Part shown: positions 1 to 7,913 of the stretch, piece after piece | Layout of the letters: each line of letters begins with the position of its first letter | Position numbering within the stretch: the first letter of the stretch is position 1 | Assembly: GCA_023386365.1 (NCBI GenBank) | Contig: JAEWJX010000076.1 | Coordinates: 1 to 64,000 of the forward strand | Origin: Actinomycetes bacterium | Lineage (GTDB): Bacteria > Actinomycetota > Actinomycetes > Actinomycetales > Microbacteriaceae | Direction: 5' to 3' | DNA: 64,000 nucleotides | Program-made: the position numbers and the translations under genes | Notes under the pieces: model-generated | Seen by the model: the letters and a program-made list of their open reading frames with translations, nothing else | Database searches by the model: none | What the model was told of the DNA's origin: nothing

Positions 1-842
1 CTCAGGCGCTGCGCCGCGGCGATGTCGCCGGTGCGGCTGCCGCCGTCCCCGGCGTCGCCGCGGGTGCCGCCGCTCTCGCCGCCGCGACCTCCGCGACGCG
101 GGTGCTCCCCACGAGCGACCTCGACACCGACACCGCGGCCACCGCCGAGGTGCGCCGCCGCAGCCCCTGGATGTGGCCGCTCATCGCGATCGTGTCGCTG
201 CTCGCGGTGGCTCTGATCGCGATCATCATCGTGTTCGCGGTGCAGCCGACGGATCCCGACGACAAGCCCACGACTCCGCCGCCGACGACACCGTCCGCTC
301 CGCCCACCACCCCGTCGGCGCCGCCGACGCAGTCGACGGTGAACATCAACCGCAGCGACTACGTGGGTCTCCCGCGCGACGAGGCCATCCAGAAGCTCAC
401 CGACAGCGGCGGCGACTTCGAGATCGCCACCGCCGCCGGCTCTGCGGCGCCGTCGCCCGACAAGGTGAACACGGTGCAGGAGATCAGCCCCACCGGCAAC
501 GTGCGCAAGGGCCAGACGGTCACGCTCACCATCTACGGCGACTTCCCCGCGCCGCCTCCGCCGGCCACCCCGACCGGGCCTGGTTCGGGCGAGGTCGGCG
601 AGGTCGTCACCGTGAACTTCACCGAGTACTCGGGATGCCCGGCGGGCTACGCCCGCAGCGGCTACCGGTTCACGATCGGCAACGGCACCGCCGCGTCGAC
701 GGAATTGGATGCGGCGGCCACCTCGATCGACATCACCCTGGGAGCTGAGGGCACCACGACGGTGTCGTTCGTCGCCACCTGTGCGGGCGGGATCACCTCC
801 CAGCCGTCGGGGACGCTGAACATCACCGTTACGGCGCCGTGA
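1..842 (+). CDS. Ser/Thr protein kinase, C-terminal part (PknA-like), 5' end outside window
   Basis: This is the C-terminal end of a membrane Ser/Thr kinase; the kinase domain lies before the window, because the frame is open from base 3. What remains is an Ala-rich linker, one transmembrane helix (residues MWPLIAIVSLL onward), a Pro/Thr-rich stalk, one PASTA-like repeat (SDYVGLPRDEAIQKL) and a distal beta-rich Ig-like tail. Two cysteines in the tail (SGCPAG and VATCAGG) could form a disulfide outside the cell. It is followed by pknB, as in the actinobacterial rodA-pbpA-pknA-pknB cluster, so the family assignment rests mostly on context. Such kinases sense wall fragments and control growth and division. 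Confidence 0.8.
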   Translation, partial: QALRRGDVAGAAAAVPGVAAGAAALAAATSATRVLPTSDLDTDTAATAEVRRRSPWMWPLIAIVSLLAVALIAIIIVFAVQPTDPDDKPTTPPPTTPSAPPTTPSAPPTQSTVNINRSDYVGLPRDEAIQKLTDSGGDFEIATAAGSAAPSPDKVNTVQEISPTGNVRKGQTVTLTIYGDFPAPPPPATPTGPGSGEVGEVVTVNFTEYSGCPAGYARSGYRFTIGNGTAASTELDAAATSIDITLGAEGTTTVSFVATCAGGITSQPSGTLNITVTAP

Positions 843-886
843 CCTTCCTCATCCCCCCGGCTGATACCCGGGAATGGGTCGCCGAC

Positions 887-892
887 TAGACT
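887..892 (+). promoter_or_regulatory. -10 box of pknB (leaderless start)
   Basis: TAGACT ends 6 bases before the GTG at 899, and there is no Shine-Dalgarno sequence between them. Transcription would begin at or next to the start codon, giving a leaderless mRNA. This is inferred from spacing; several other genes in the window show the same arrangement. Confidence 0.5.
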
Positions 893-898
893 GACCGG

Positions 899-2620
899 GT
901 GAGTGATGGGGTGACCGAGGGCGTCCGGACGCTTGCCGGTCGCTACGAGATCGGCGAGCTGCTGGGCCGTGGAGGCATGGCCGAGGTGCACGATGGCCTC
1001 GACACGCGCCTCAACCGTCGCGTCGCCATCAAGTTGCTGCGCCCGTCGCTCGCCACCGATCCCGCCTTCCGCACCCGCTTCCGTCAGGAGGCGCAGGCCG
1101 CCGCACGCATGGCGCACCCCACGATCGTGCGCGTCTTCGACGCCGGCGAAGAGACGGTGCGCGGCGTCGACGGCCACGAGGTGCAGCTGCCCTTCATCGT
1201 CATGGAGCGCATCGAGGGCAAGCTCCTCTCCGACCTGATCGCCACCGGCCCCGTCGACGCGGGCGAGGCGGCGCGCATCGTCACCGGCATCCTCACCGCG
1301 CTCGAGTACTCACACCGTGCAGGTGTGGTGCACCGCGACATCAAGCCCGGCAACGTGATGATCACGCGCAACGGCCAGATCAAGGTGATGGATTTCGGTA
1401 TCGCCCGCGCCATCTCCGAGTCGTCGGCGAACGTCGCCCAGACGAGCGCGGTGCTCGGCACCGCCAGCTACTTCTCGCCCGAGCAGGCCCGCGGCGAGAG
1501 CGTCGATGCGCGCACCGACCTGTACTCGACGGGCGTTGTGCTCTACGAGCTGCTCACCGGCCGCACCCCGTTCCGCGGCGACAGCCCGGTCGCGGTCGCG
1601 TACCAGCACGTCAGTGAACTGCCGACGCCGCCGAACGCCGTCAACCCGGCCGTCTCGCCCGCGATGAGTGCGGTCGTCATGCACGCCCTCGCGAAGGACC
1701 GCTTCGAGCGGTTCCAAAGCGCCGCCGAGTTCAAGGCGGATCTCGAGGTCGCGGTCGGCGGCAAGGTTCCGGATCGCGCACCCGGCGGCGAGGACTTCAA
1801 CGCCACCCTCTTCGGTGTGAACCCCAACTCGTCCGCCGCCTCCGAGGCCACGCTGCGCCGACTCGCGAACGACGAGAACCGGCCGGTGCGCACGCAGAGC
1901 CGGCCGCCCGTGGCCTGGATCTGGGGCGGCATCGCCCTCATGATCGTGATCATCGTCGCCGCGATGGTGTGGGTGTTCAACCTGGCGCCGTCGCAACTCG
2001 TCGGCTCGGGCACGTCGATCACGGTTCCGGATGTGTCGGGCGAGCCCGCGGAATCCGGTTTGCAGGAGCTCACCGACTTGGGGCTGCGCCCCACCCAGGT
2101 CGACAACCCCGACGACGAGGTCCCCGCAGGCATCATCATCTCGACCAGCATCGACCCGGGAACGAAGGTCGGTCCGGGTGAGTCGATCGACGTCTACGTG
2201 TCGACCGGCAAACCCGCCGTCACGCTTCCATCGCTCCTCAACAAGACCGAGGCTGAGGCGATCGCCGCGATCGAGGCCGCCGGCCTGAAGTACGGGGCCA
2301 GCACGCAGACGAATTCGCCGAACATCGCGGCGGGCCTGGTGATGTTCGCCACCGTCGACGACAACACCACTCAGCTGACGACGCAGACCTCGGTTCCGGC
2401 CGACAGCGTCATCAACCTGACGGTGTCGAACGGTCTCGTGTCGATCCCGGATGTGAAGGGTCAGCCGATCACGTCGGCGCAGGCCACGCTTCAGGGGCTG
2501 CAGTTGATCGTGAAGCTGTCGCCGGACCGCGGGTGCAGCGGCCAGAACGTGACGTCGCAGTCGATCGTCGGCGAGGCCCCGCAGAAGTCGACGGTCACGC
2601 TCGTCTACTGCAACGGCTGA
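899..2620 (+). CDS. pknB: Ser/Thr protein kinase PknB with PASTA domains
   Basis: Membrane kinase that couples cell-wall state to growth and division. The 573-residue protein has a glycine loop (GRGGMAEV, 23-30), catalytic Lys45, HRDIKPGN (145-152), DFG (165-167) and the SPEQ activation-segment motif. A juxtamembrane linker, one transmembrane helix (about 340-361) and three extracellular PASTA repeats (VPDVSG, LPSLLN and IPDVKG starts) follow. The last PASTA repeat carries two cysteines (RGCSG and VYCNG), plausibly a disulfide. The GTG start follows a TAGACT box by 6 bases. The gene converges on pabA with only 3 bases between stops. The fold and catalytic residues make the call secure. Confidence 0.96.
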   Translation: MSDGVTEGVRTLAGRYEIGELLGRGGMAEVHDGLDTRLNRRVAIKLLRPSLATDPAFRTRFRQEAQAAARMAHPTIVRVFDAGEETVRGVDGHEVQLPFIVMERIEGKLLSDLIATGPVDAGEAARIVTGILTALEYSHRAGVVHRDIKPGNVMITRNGQIKVMDFGIARAISESSANVAQTSAVLGTASYFSPEQARGESVDARTDLYSTGVVLYELLTGRTPFRGDSPVAVAYQHVSELPTPPNAVNPAVSPAMSAVVMHALAKDRFERFQSAAEFKADLEVAVGGKVPDRAPGGEDFNATLFGVNPNSSAASEATLRRLANDENRPVRTQSRPPVAWIWGGIALMIVIIVAAMVWVFNLAPSQLVGSGTSITVPDVSGEPAESGLQELTDLGLRPTQVDNPDDEVPAGIIISTSIDPGTKVGPGESIDVYVSTGKPAVTLPSLLNKTEAEAIAAIEAAGLKYGASTQTNSPNIAAGLVMFATVDDNTTQLTTQTSVPADSVINLTVSNGLVSIPDVKGQPITSAQATLQGLQLIVKLSPDRGCSGQNVTSQSIVGEAPQKSTVTLVYCNG

Positions 2621-2623
2621 GTC

Positions 2624-3262
2624 TCAGCCGAGTTTGACGAGCGGGCTCAGGTCGACCGCGCGCTCGGCCGCCTCGGGGAGTCCGGTGGTGGCGAGCCAGT
2701 TGCCCAGCATCCGGTAGCCGCCTTCGGTGAGCACAGACTCGGGGTGGAACTGCACGCCGTACACGGGTGCCTCGCGGTGGCGGAGGCCCATGATGACGCC
2801 GCCTTCGGTGCGGGCGGTCACCTCGAGCTCGTCGGGCACGGTGCCGTCGACGACGGCGAGCGAGTGGTAGCGGGTGGCACGGAAGGGCTGCGGTACTCCG
2901 GTGTAGAAGGCGGAGTCGTCGTGTTCGATGAGCGACGTCTTGCCGTGCATGAGTTCTTCGGCGTGGGTGACGGTGGCGCCGAGCGCTTCGGCGATCGCCT
3001 GGTGGCCGAGGCACACGCCGAGCAGCGGTGAACCTGCGGCCAGTGCGGCGTGCACGATCGGGATCGAGACGCCGGCGTCCGCGGGGGTGCCGGGGCCGGG
3101 CGACAGCAGCACCGCGTCGTACTCGGCGATCCGGTCGGCGGAGGCGGATGCGGCGAACGCGTCGTTCCTCACGACGTCCGTCTCTGCGCCCAGCTGCAGC
3201 AGGTAGCCGTTGAGCGTGTAGACGAAGCTGTCGTAGTTGTCGACGACGAGTACGCGGGTCAT
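2624..3262 (-). CDS. pabA: Aminodeoxychorismate/anthranilate synthase glutamine amidotransferase subunit
   Basis: Class I glutamine amidotransferase that would pass ammonia to an anthranilate or 4-amino-4-deoxychorismate synthase partner. The 212-residue length is normal. The nucleophile is Cys84 in GVCLGHQ, and the triad is completed by His173 and Glu175 in FHPES; the N-terminal VVDNYDSF is typical. There is no trp operon here. At this locus (next to pknB, as with Mycobacterium trpG) the gene is often annotated trpG, but folate synthesis is equally likely, so the symbol is tentative. Its ATG overlaps the TGA of the 51-residue gene upstream, implying coupled translation. Confidence 0.9.
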   Translation of the reverse strand: MTRVLVVDNYDSFVYTLNGYLLQLGAETDVVRNDAFAASASADRIAEYDAVLLSPGPGTPADAGVSIPIVHAALAAGSPLLGVCLGHQAIAEALGATVTHAEELMHGKTSLIEHDDSAFYTGVPQPFRATRYHSLAVVDGTVPDELEVTARTEGGVIMGLRHREAPVYGVQFHPESVLTEGGYRMLGNWLATTGLPEAAERAVDLSPLVKLG

Positions 3263-3414
3263 TCCACCGTCACTTCCTGACCGCTGATGAACTGGTCAAC
3301 CCAGGGGAACACCCAGAATACGAGGGCCGCGGCGACCGCGGCGACCAGCACGACCAGGATCAGCACCCGCACCCACCAGGGTCCGGGGAGGGCGCGCCAC
3401 AGAGCTGCGTACAT
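3259..3414 (-). CDS. Small conserved single-pass membrane protein (51 aa)
   Basis: A 51-residue ORF starting MYAALWRALPGPWW and ending SGQEVTVE, with one long hydrophobic helix (VLILVVLVAAVAAALVFWVF). Its ATG shares one base with the sortase stop (TGATG) and its TGA overlaps the pabA ATG (ATGA), so it is packed between two clear genes. The charge pattern suggests a cytoplasmic N-terminus. I recognise similar short membrane proteins at this place in actinobacterial genomes but know no function. Linkage to sortase, crgA and pknB suggests an envelope or division role (inference). Confidence 0.8.
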   Translation of the reverse strand: MYAALWRALPGPWWVRVLILVVLVAAVAAALVFWVFPWVDQFISGQEVTVE

Positions 3415-4289
3415 CAGGCCTTCGCACTCACGGTCGGGGCGATCTCGTCGGGAGCGCCGAAGTTGGGGGCCGCGGGGTCGCGCGGGTAGAAGCGGTCGTA
3501 CACGCCGTACGCGATGATGCGTTCCGAGGACGTGTGCTCAGGGTTGCAGCTGGTGAGCGTGATGTAGCGCTCGGCGGGCACGGCGGCCGGGTCCTGCGGG
3601 ACCGGGTCGAGTACGCCGACTCCGGTGGGCCGCACGTATTCGAGGTTGCGGAAGCTGTACTCGTACCAGCCCGCGGCGGTCTCGACGTAGATGTGGTCGC
3701 CGAGTTGGAGCTCGTCGATGTAGTGCAGGGATCCGCCGTGACCCATCCGGTGTGCGGCGATGGCGAAGTTGCCGACCGCTCCCGGCATCTGGGTGGTGGG
3801 GTAGTGGCCGAGGCGACCCCGGTCGAGTACCTCGGCGGTTCCGACACCTTCGGCGATGGTGCGGTAGTAGTCGGCGCCCCACCGGGGAACGATGAGCGCG
3901 CCGAACTTCTCGTCGGCCGCGGGTGCGGTCTGTACCGGCGGCGGACCCTGCTCCGGCTCGTCGGTGGGCTCAGGGGTGTCCGTGGGTTCCGGGGTGTCGG
4001 AGGGTTCGGGCGTGGCGACGGGCGTCTCGCGAACCTCTTCGTTCCACTCCTGGCTGAGTGACTGCGCTTCGGCCTTCTGCTCGTGGCCGACGATCAGTTC
4101 ACTGATCCACAGCTGCCACGAGATGAAGAAGAGCACGAGGGCTCCGGCGGTGATGAGCACTTCGCCGATCACCCCGATGACGGAGATGCGACGCGTGCGG
4201 CCCCGGTTGCGGCGCTCGTCTTTGCGGCGCGCCCGTCGCTCTCCCACGGGCGCAGGGATCGACGGCGCGGTTTCGGGACCGTCGCTCAT
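3414..4289 (-). CDS. Class E sortase
   Basis: Membrane transpeptidase that attaches LAXTG-type surface proteins to the wall. The 291 residues comprise a basic cytoplasmic N-terminus, a transmembrane helix (about 36-58), a Pro/Glu/Thr-rich stalk (PEPTDTPEPTD) and the sortase domain. Catalytic His180 (AAHRMGHGG), Cys248 (TLTSC) and Arg257 (SSERIIAYG) are all present. The start codon lies 6 bases after a TAGAAT box on the minus strand and is likely leaderless. It is divergent from crgA and heads a tightly overlapped run with the 51-residue protein and pabA. No obvious LPXTG substrate gene is visible in the window. Confidence 0.93.
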   Translation of the reverse strand: MSDGPETAPSIPAPVGERRARRKDERRNRGRTRRISVIGVIGEVLITAGALVLFFISWQLWISELIVGHEQKAEAQSLSQEWNEEVRETPVATPEPSDTPEPTDTPEPTDEPEQGPPPVQTAPAADEKFGALIVPRWGADYYRTIAEGVGTAEVLDRGRLGHYPTTQMPGAVGNFAIAAHRMGHGGSLHYIDELQLGDHIYVETAAGWYEYSFRNLEYVRPTGVGVLDPVPQDPAAVPAERYITLTSCNPEHTSSERIIAYGVYDRFYPRDPAAPNFGAPDEIAPTVSAKA

Positions 4290-4295
4290 GCGCTG

Positions 4296-4301
4296 ATTCT
4301 A
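4296..4301 (-). promoter_or_regulatory. -10 box of the sortase operon (leaderless start)
   Basis: On the minus strand TAGAAT ends 6 bases before the sortase ATG, with no ribosome binding site between. It is half of a compact divergent promoter region shared with crgA (4290-4360). Confidence 0.5.
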
Positions 4302-4347
4302 GGGGGCGCTGCTGGGAGCTCCCTCGGGGGTACCCCTCTCGGCAGGT

Positions 4348-4353
4348 TATGAT
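4348..4353 (+). promoter_or_regulatory. -10 box of crgA (leaderless start)
   Basis: TATGAT lies 7 bases before the ATG at 4361. This spacing favours 4361 as the start over the in-frame ATG at 4349, which would fall inside the -10 box itself. Confidence 0.55.
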
Positions 4354-4360
4354 TCTCGTC

Positions 4361-4603
4361 ATGGCCCGACCCAAAACCCGTACCAAGCCGGCCGCTCAGG
4401 AGACCGCGAAGGGCGAAGATGCCCCGAACCCGGTGTGGTTCAAGCCGGTGATGTTCGGCTTCATGCTCCTCGGCCTTGCGTGGATCATCGTCTTCTACGT
4501 CAGCCAGAACTCGCTGCCGATCCAGTCGCTCGGCGCGGGGAACATCCTCGTCGGCTTCGGCATCATGTTCATCGGCTTCCTCATGACCACCCGTTGGCGC
4601 TGA
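4361..4603 (+). CDS. crgA: Cell division protein CrgA
   Basis: Small actinobacterial divisome membrane protein that interacts with FtsZ, FtsI and the septal machinery. The 80-residue product starts MARPKTRTK, with a basic cytoplasmic tail, NPVWFKPVMFG before the first transmembrane helix, a short loop (SQNSLPIQSLGAGN) and a second helix ending TTRWR. That two-helix layout and the NPVW..TRWR borders are family hallmarks. The start is set by the TATGAT box 7 bases upstream; an alternative in-frame ATG four codons earlier is less likely. It is divergent from the sortase gene. Confidence 0.95.
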   Translation: MARPKTRTKPAAQETAKGEDAPNPVWFKPVMFGFMLLGLAWIIVFYVSQNSLPIQSLGAGNILVGFGIMFIGFLMTTRWR

Positions 4604-4631
4604 TCTCGACGCGAGTTACACGCGTGTGATT

Positions 4632-4662
4632 CTGTCCACACTGTGGACGGAGATGTGGACAA
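4632..4662. promoter_or_regulatory. Cluster of three DnaA-box-like sequences
   Basis: Within 31 bases lie CTGTCCACA (4632-4640, one mismatch to TTGTCCACA), TGTGGACGG (4642-4650, weaker) and TGTGGACAA (4654-4662, a perfect reverse TTGTCCACA). The first two also form an 8-of-9 base-pair hairpin around ACT. This is the gap between the converging crgA and rhomboid genes, about 15 kb from oriC. It may bind DnaA, or the hairpin may end transcription; no T-run follows. Confidence 0.5.
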
Positions 4663-4692
4663 CGTCGTCGCTCTCCGCGCAGACAGGTGGGA

Positions 4693-5625
4693 TCAGAACG
4701 CGCTGACGTTCACCAACACCGCGATGGTCGCCATCGCCGCGACGGCCCCGCCGATGATCAGGTACGGAGTCGAGGGCTTCGATCGAGCCCGCTCCGCGTA
4801 GAACTGCATTAGGTAGGTGGCGCCAGCTCCGGCGAGCAGGCCGCCGAGGATCAGCGGCAGCGTCGAACCGCCGAGTGCGATGTTGATCGCCAGGTTGAGT
4901 GCCAGAATCACGAGCACCTGGGTGCGCGCCGGCGGGTACGACCACATGAGAACGGCGTAGGCGCCGAAGAATCCGAACAGTCCCGCGCCGAGTCCGAGCG
5001 CTGCCCCGCCGAAGATGAGCTGCGCGGACGCGCCGAAGATCGATGCGGCGAAGAACACCACCAGGAACCGGGTGCGACCGAGGCTGCGCTCGACCGACGG
5101 CGCGAACAGCAGCCAGAAGAAGATGCTGATACCGAAGAGCAGGATGCCGCCGAGGCTGGCGGCTGCTCCGTAGACGAACGGGAATGTGCCGAATCGCCAC
5201 AGCTGCCAGGCCGTCTCCGGGAATGCGGCCAGATAGAACGCCGGGACGTTGTTCGTGAACAGGCCGACCAGCCACAGCACGATCGCGATACCCGCGAAGA
5301 TCCAGCTGAGCGGCGGGGCTTCTCCCCCGGGACGCAACAGCGAGGAGACCCGACCCGCGAATCCGGTCCGTTCGCGGGAGGTGGTCTGCTTGCGCGCCGC
5401 GGCGCGCTGCTTCACCGGCTTGGTGTTCGCTGGCGTCCACTGAACCGAACCGCCCGCTTCGCGGACGCACTCCGGGCACTGCACACCGACCGGTGCCAGC
5501 ACCTGGCATTCCGGGCAGATGGTGCGCCCGCACCGCTGACACAGGATCCAGCTCTGCCGGTCGGGGTGCCGGTAGCAGACAGACGGGTCCTCGTCGAGGT
5601 GCTCGCCGAAGCGGGGTGAGCTCAC
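4693..5625 (-). CDS. Rhomboid-family membrane protein, predicted inactive (pseudoprotease)
   Basis: The 310 residues start with a B-box-like zinc region (Cys17, His20, CQRC 29-32, CPEC 37-40 and CPEC 50-53), then a linker and six or seven membrane helices with the rhomboid fold. The motif that normally reads GxSGx before the helix-4 FG..GAYA reads G-L-G-A-G (211-215), so the serine is glycine. The helix-6 histidine before LGGLLAG is Ile259, and no His/Asn pair is visible in helix 2. By these residues it cannot be an active serine protease. The GTG start overlaps nothing upstream except the cyclophilin stop (GTGA), so it is co-translated with the cyclophilin. Locus position matches actinobacterial rhomboids next to ppiA. 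Confidence 0.85.
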   Translation of the reverse strand: MSSPRFGEHLDEDPSVCYRHPDRQSWILCQRCGRTICPECQVLAPVGVQCPECVREAGGSVQWTPANTKPVKQRAAARKQTTSRERTGFAGRVSSLLRPGGEAPPLSWIFAGIAIVLWLVGLFTNNVPAFYLAAFPETAWQLWRFGTFPFVYGAAASLGGILLFGISIFFWLLFAPSVERSLGRTRFLVVFFAASIFGASAQLIFGGAALGLGAGLFGFFGAYAVLMWSYPPARTQVLVILALNLAINIALGGSTLPLILGGLLAGAGATYLMQFYAERARSKPSTPYLIIGGAVAAMATIAVLVNVSAF

Positions 5626-6161
5626 AGGGTCTCGACGTCGATGCCGGTGATCACGACATCCTCGAGCGGCTTGTCGCCCCGACCGGTGGGGACGGCCTCG
5701 ATGGCGTCGACGACGCGCTTCGAGTCTTCGTCGGCGACCTCACCGAAGATGGTGTGCTTGCCGTTGAGCCAGGTGGTGGGAACGGTGGTGATGAAGAACT
5801 GCGAGCCATTCGTGCCTCGGCCGAACTGGAGGCCGGCGTTCGCCATGGCCAGCAGGTAGGGGGTGTTGAACGACAGCTCGGGGTGGATCTCGTCGTCGAA
5901 CTGGTAGCCGGGGCCACCCACACCCTGGCCGAGCGGGTCGCCGCCCTGCAGCATGAAGTCCTTGATGATGCGGTGGAAGATGACACCGTCGTAGAGGGGC
6001 GTGGTCGACACCTCTCCGGTGCCGGGGTGCTTCCACTCCTTCGTACCGGTCGCGAGGCCGACGAAGTTGTCGACGGTGACGGGTGCGTGGTTGCCGAACA
6101 GGTTGACCTTGATGTCACCGAGAGTGGTGTGGATGGTCGCGACAGCGGTAGGAAGTGCCAT
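5622..6161 (-). CDS. ppiA: Peptidyl-prolyl cis-trans isomerase, cyclophilin type
   Basis: Cytoplasmic cyclophilin that catalyses prolyl isomerisation. At 179 residues it is a single domain without a signal peptide. Family motifs are FHRIIKDFMLQGGDP (active-site Arg), GTNGSQFFITT and HTIFGEV. Such genes are found beside the origin in most actinobacteria. Its stop overlaps the GTG of the rhomboid-like gene by 4 bases. It is divergent from the gene at 6229; the 67-base gap must hold both promoters. Confidence 0.96.
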   Translation of the reverse strand: MALPTAVATIHTTLGDIKVNLFGNHAPVTVDNFVGLATGTKEWKHPGTGEVSTTPLYDGVIFHRIIKDFMLQGGDPLGQGVGGPGYQFDDEIHPELSFNTPYLLAMANAGLQFGRGTNGSQFFITTVPTTWLNGKHTIFGEVADEDSKRVVDAIEAVPTGRGDKPLEDVVITGIDVETL

Positions 6162-6228
6162 TCGGCCATTGTTTCACAAGGGGGCCGTGGCAGGATGGGA
6201 GGACGCCGAGCCACAACCGGAGGTCTTC

Positions 6229-6801
6229 ATGACACTGTCTCGCACGCGTCAAAAAGAGCTGAAGAAGCTCAAGCGGTCGGCGAACGATCTATGGGAGCAG
6301 CAGCGCGACGCGCTCTACCAGGCCAACCAGGTGCTGCGTGAAGCCACCCGCCAGGCCAACGCGCTCGCCCGTGAAGAGGTCGCCCCGCGTGCTGCCGGTG
6401 TCTACACCGATCACGTCCAGCCTGCGGTCGCGACCGGTATCGCCGGTGCCCGTTCCGCGGGTTCCGCGGTGAAGGAGCGCGTGGTCGGCGACGTCCTTCC
6501 GGCGCTCTCCGGGGCTGTCGGTTCGGCGATCGCGGTGATCGACGCCGTGCGTGACCCGCGGGTGCGTGAGGTCGTCCGTTCGGCCGCAACCTCGGGCAGC
6601 CGCGTCGTCAAGATCGCACCGGCCCCGCGTCGCGGTCTCGGCCCGGGCGGATTCATCCTGATCGGCCTCGGTGTGGTCGCCGTCGCCGGCGTCGCATATG
6701 CCGCCTGGCAGACGCTGCGCGCCGACGAAGACCTGTGGATCGAAGACCTGGCCGACGTCGGGGCGATCGACGTGGGCGAGGACGACGAAGACGAGTTCTA
6801 G
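6229..6801 (+). CDS. Conserved single-pass membrane protein with acidic C-terminus
   Basis: I do not recognise a function for this 190-residue protein. It starts MTLSRTRQKELKKLK and has an amphipathic, probably coiled N-terminal half (ALYQANQVLREATRQANALAREE), an Ala/Val-rich middle, a basic patch (APAPRRGLG), one transmembrane helix (FILIGLGVVAVAGVAYAAW) and a strongly acidic tail (VGEDDEDEF). The start is chosen at the ATG preceded by GGAGG five bases upstream; an upstream in-frame extension has no such site. It ends by overlapping the M20 hydrolase stop (CTAG). The layout suggests a membrane-tethered cytoplasmic coiled coil. Confidence 0.8.
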   Translation: MTLSRTRQKELKKLKRSANDLWEQQRDALYQANQVLREATRQANALAREEVAPRAAGVYTDHVQPAVATGIAGARSAGSAVKERVVGDVLPALSGAVGSAIAVIDAVRDPRVREVVRSAATSGSRVVKIAPAPRRGLGPGGFILIGLGVVAVAGVAYAAWQTLRADEDLWIEDLADVGAIDVGEDDEDEF

Positions 6802-7901
6802 AACTCTGCCGCCGCGATCAGTGCCCGCGTGAAGCGGCGCACCTGAGCAAGGTCGACCCACTCGTCGACCGCGTGCAGTCCGCCTCCGGACGGACCGCAG
6901 ATGACGGTCGGCGCCACCTCCTGCCAGAGGGGCGCCTCCATCCAGTAGGGCGCATCGAAGGTCGCCGCGGTGCCCAGCTCCGAACCAAGCCGCCCGGCGA
7001 GGTCGGCCGCCGGACCGTCGGCATCCAGACGCCACGCTTCGCGGCTGGCGACGAGCCGAACCTGCGCGTCGGCGTCCACGGGCAGCAGCGCGCGCACCAC
7101 ATCCGCCGCCGCGGATGCGGTCTCCCCGGGGATGGTGCGCACCTCGACCAGGCACTCGGCGCGGTCCGCCACGACGAACGGAGAGTCTCCGCCGCGCACC
7201 CGGGTGACCATCAGCTCGCCGCCCGACGCGCGCACCGCATCCGCACGCCGTTCGACCTCGGCGAGGAACCGGCCGAGCGCCGCGATCGCGTCGACGCCCT
7301 GCTCCCGTTGCGAGCTGTGCGCTGCGCGACCGGTGAAGGCGACCTCGACCACGGCAAAGCCGCGCAGCGAGCGGGCGAGCGCGAGATCGGTCGGTTCGGC
7401 GATCACGCATACGTCGGGACGGATGTCGAGCTGCGGAAGGGCGGCGATCGTGGCCTCGCTCCCGCGACTCGCGTCCTCCTCGTCGGCGACCAGCGCGAGC
7501 ACCGGCCGCACGCTCGATCCGGCGAGCGCCTCCGCTGCCACGACGATCGCCGCCACCCCCGCCTTCATGTCGGCGGCCCCGCGACCGTGCAGCCGGTCGC
7601 CGTCGATCCGCGTTTCGAAGGCGTGCGGCATGCCGGCGATGCCGACCGTATCGAGGTGCCCGTTGAGCAGCACCGTGCGACGGCCGCTCGGGCCGGGCGC
7701 GACGGCGATGAGGCTCGGCCGGTCGTCGGCGTCGGCAGCCTCCACGATCGTGACCGCGAATCCGGATGCGGCGAGTCGACCCCGGAGGAACTCCACGATC
7801 GCGCGTTCACCGGCGGCACCCGGCACGAGCGACGGGTTGACGCTGTCGATCGCCACCAGCTCCGCGGCGAGCGCGACCGCCGCATCCCCCGGGTCGACCA
7901 T
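6798..7901 (-). CDS. M20 family metallohydrolase (ArgE/DapE/acetylornithine-deacetylase-like)
   Basis: Zinc-dependent amidohydrolase of 367 residues. Metal ligands are readable: GHLDTV (His, Asp), GRGAADMKAG (bridging Asp), DEED (catalytic Glu and ligand), AEPTD (Glu) and a C-terminal His in GGGLHAVDEW. The dimerisation domain begins around GFAVVEVAFTGRAAHSS. The substrate cannot be read from sequence; acetylornithine, succinyl-diaminopimelate or a dipeptide are all possible. The ATG lies 6 bases after a TAGACT box that overlaps the stop codon of the upstream membrane gene, so it has its own leaderless promoter even though it is downstream of that gene. Confidence 0.88.
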   Translation of the reverse strand: MVDPGDAAVALAAELVAIDSVNPSLVPGAAGERAIVEFLRGRLAASGFAVTIVEAADADDRPSLIAVAPGPSGRRTVLLNGHLDTVGIAGMPHAFETRIDGDRLHGRGAADMKAGVAAIVVAAEALAGSSVRPVLALVADEEDASRGSEATIAALPQLDIRPDVCVIAEPTDLALARSLRGFAVVEVAFTGRAAHSSQREQGVDAIAALGRFLAEVERRADAVRASGGELMVTRVRGGDSPFVVADRAECLVEVRTIPGETASAAADVVRALLPVDADAQVRLVASREAWRLDADGPAADLAGRLGSELGTAATFDAPYWMEAPLWQEVAPTVICGPSGGGLHAVDEWVDLAQVRRFTRALIAAAEF

Positions 7902-7907
7902 GCGACG

Positions 7908-7913
7908 AGTCTA
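7908..7913 (-). promoter_or_regulatory. -10 box of the M20 hydrolase (leaderless start)
   Basis: Minus-strand TAGACT is 6 bases from the ATG at 7901. Its TAG is also the stop codon of the upstream gene, so promoter and stop share the same bases. Confidence 0.5.
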
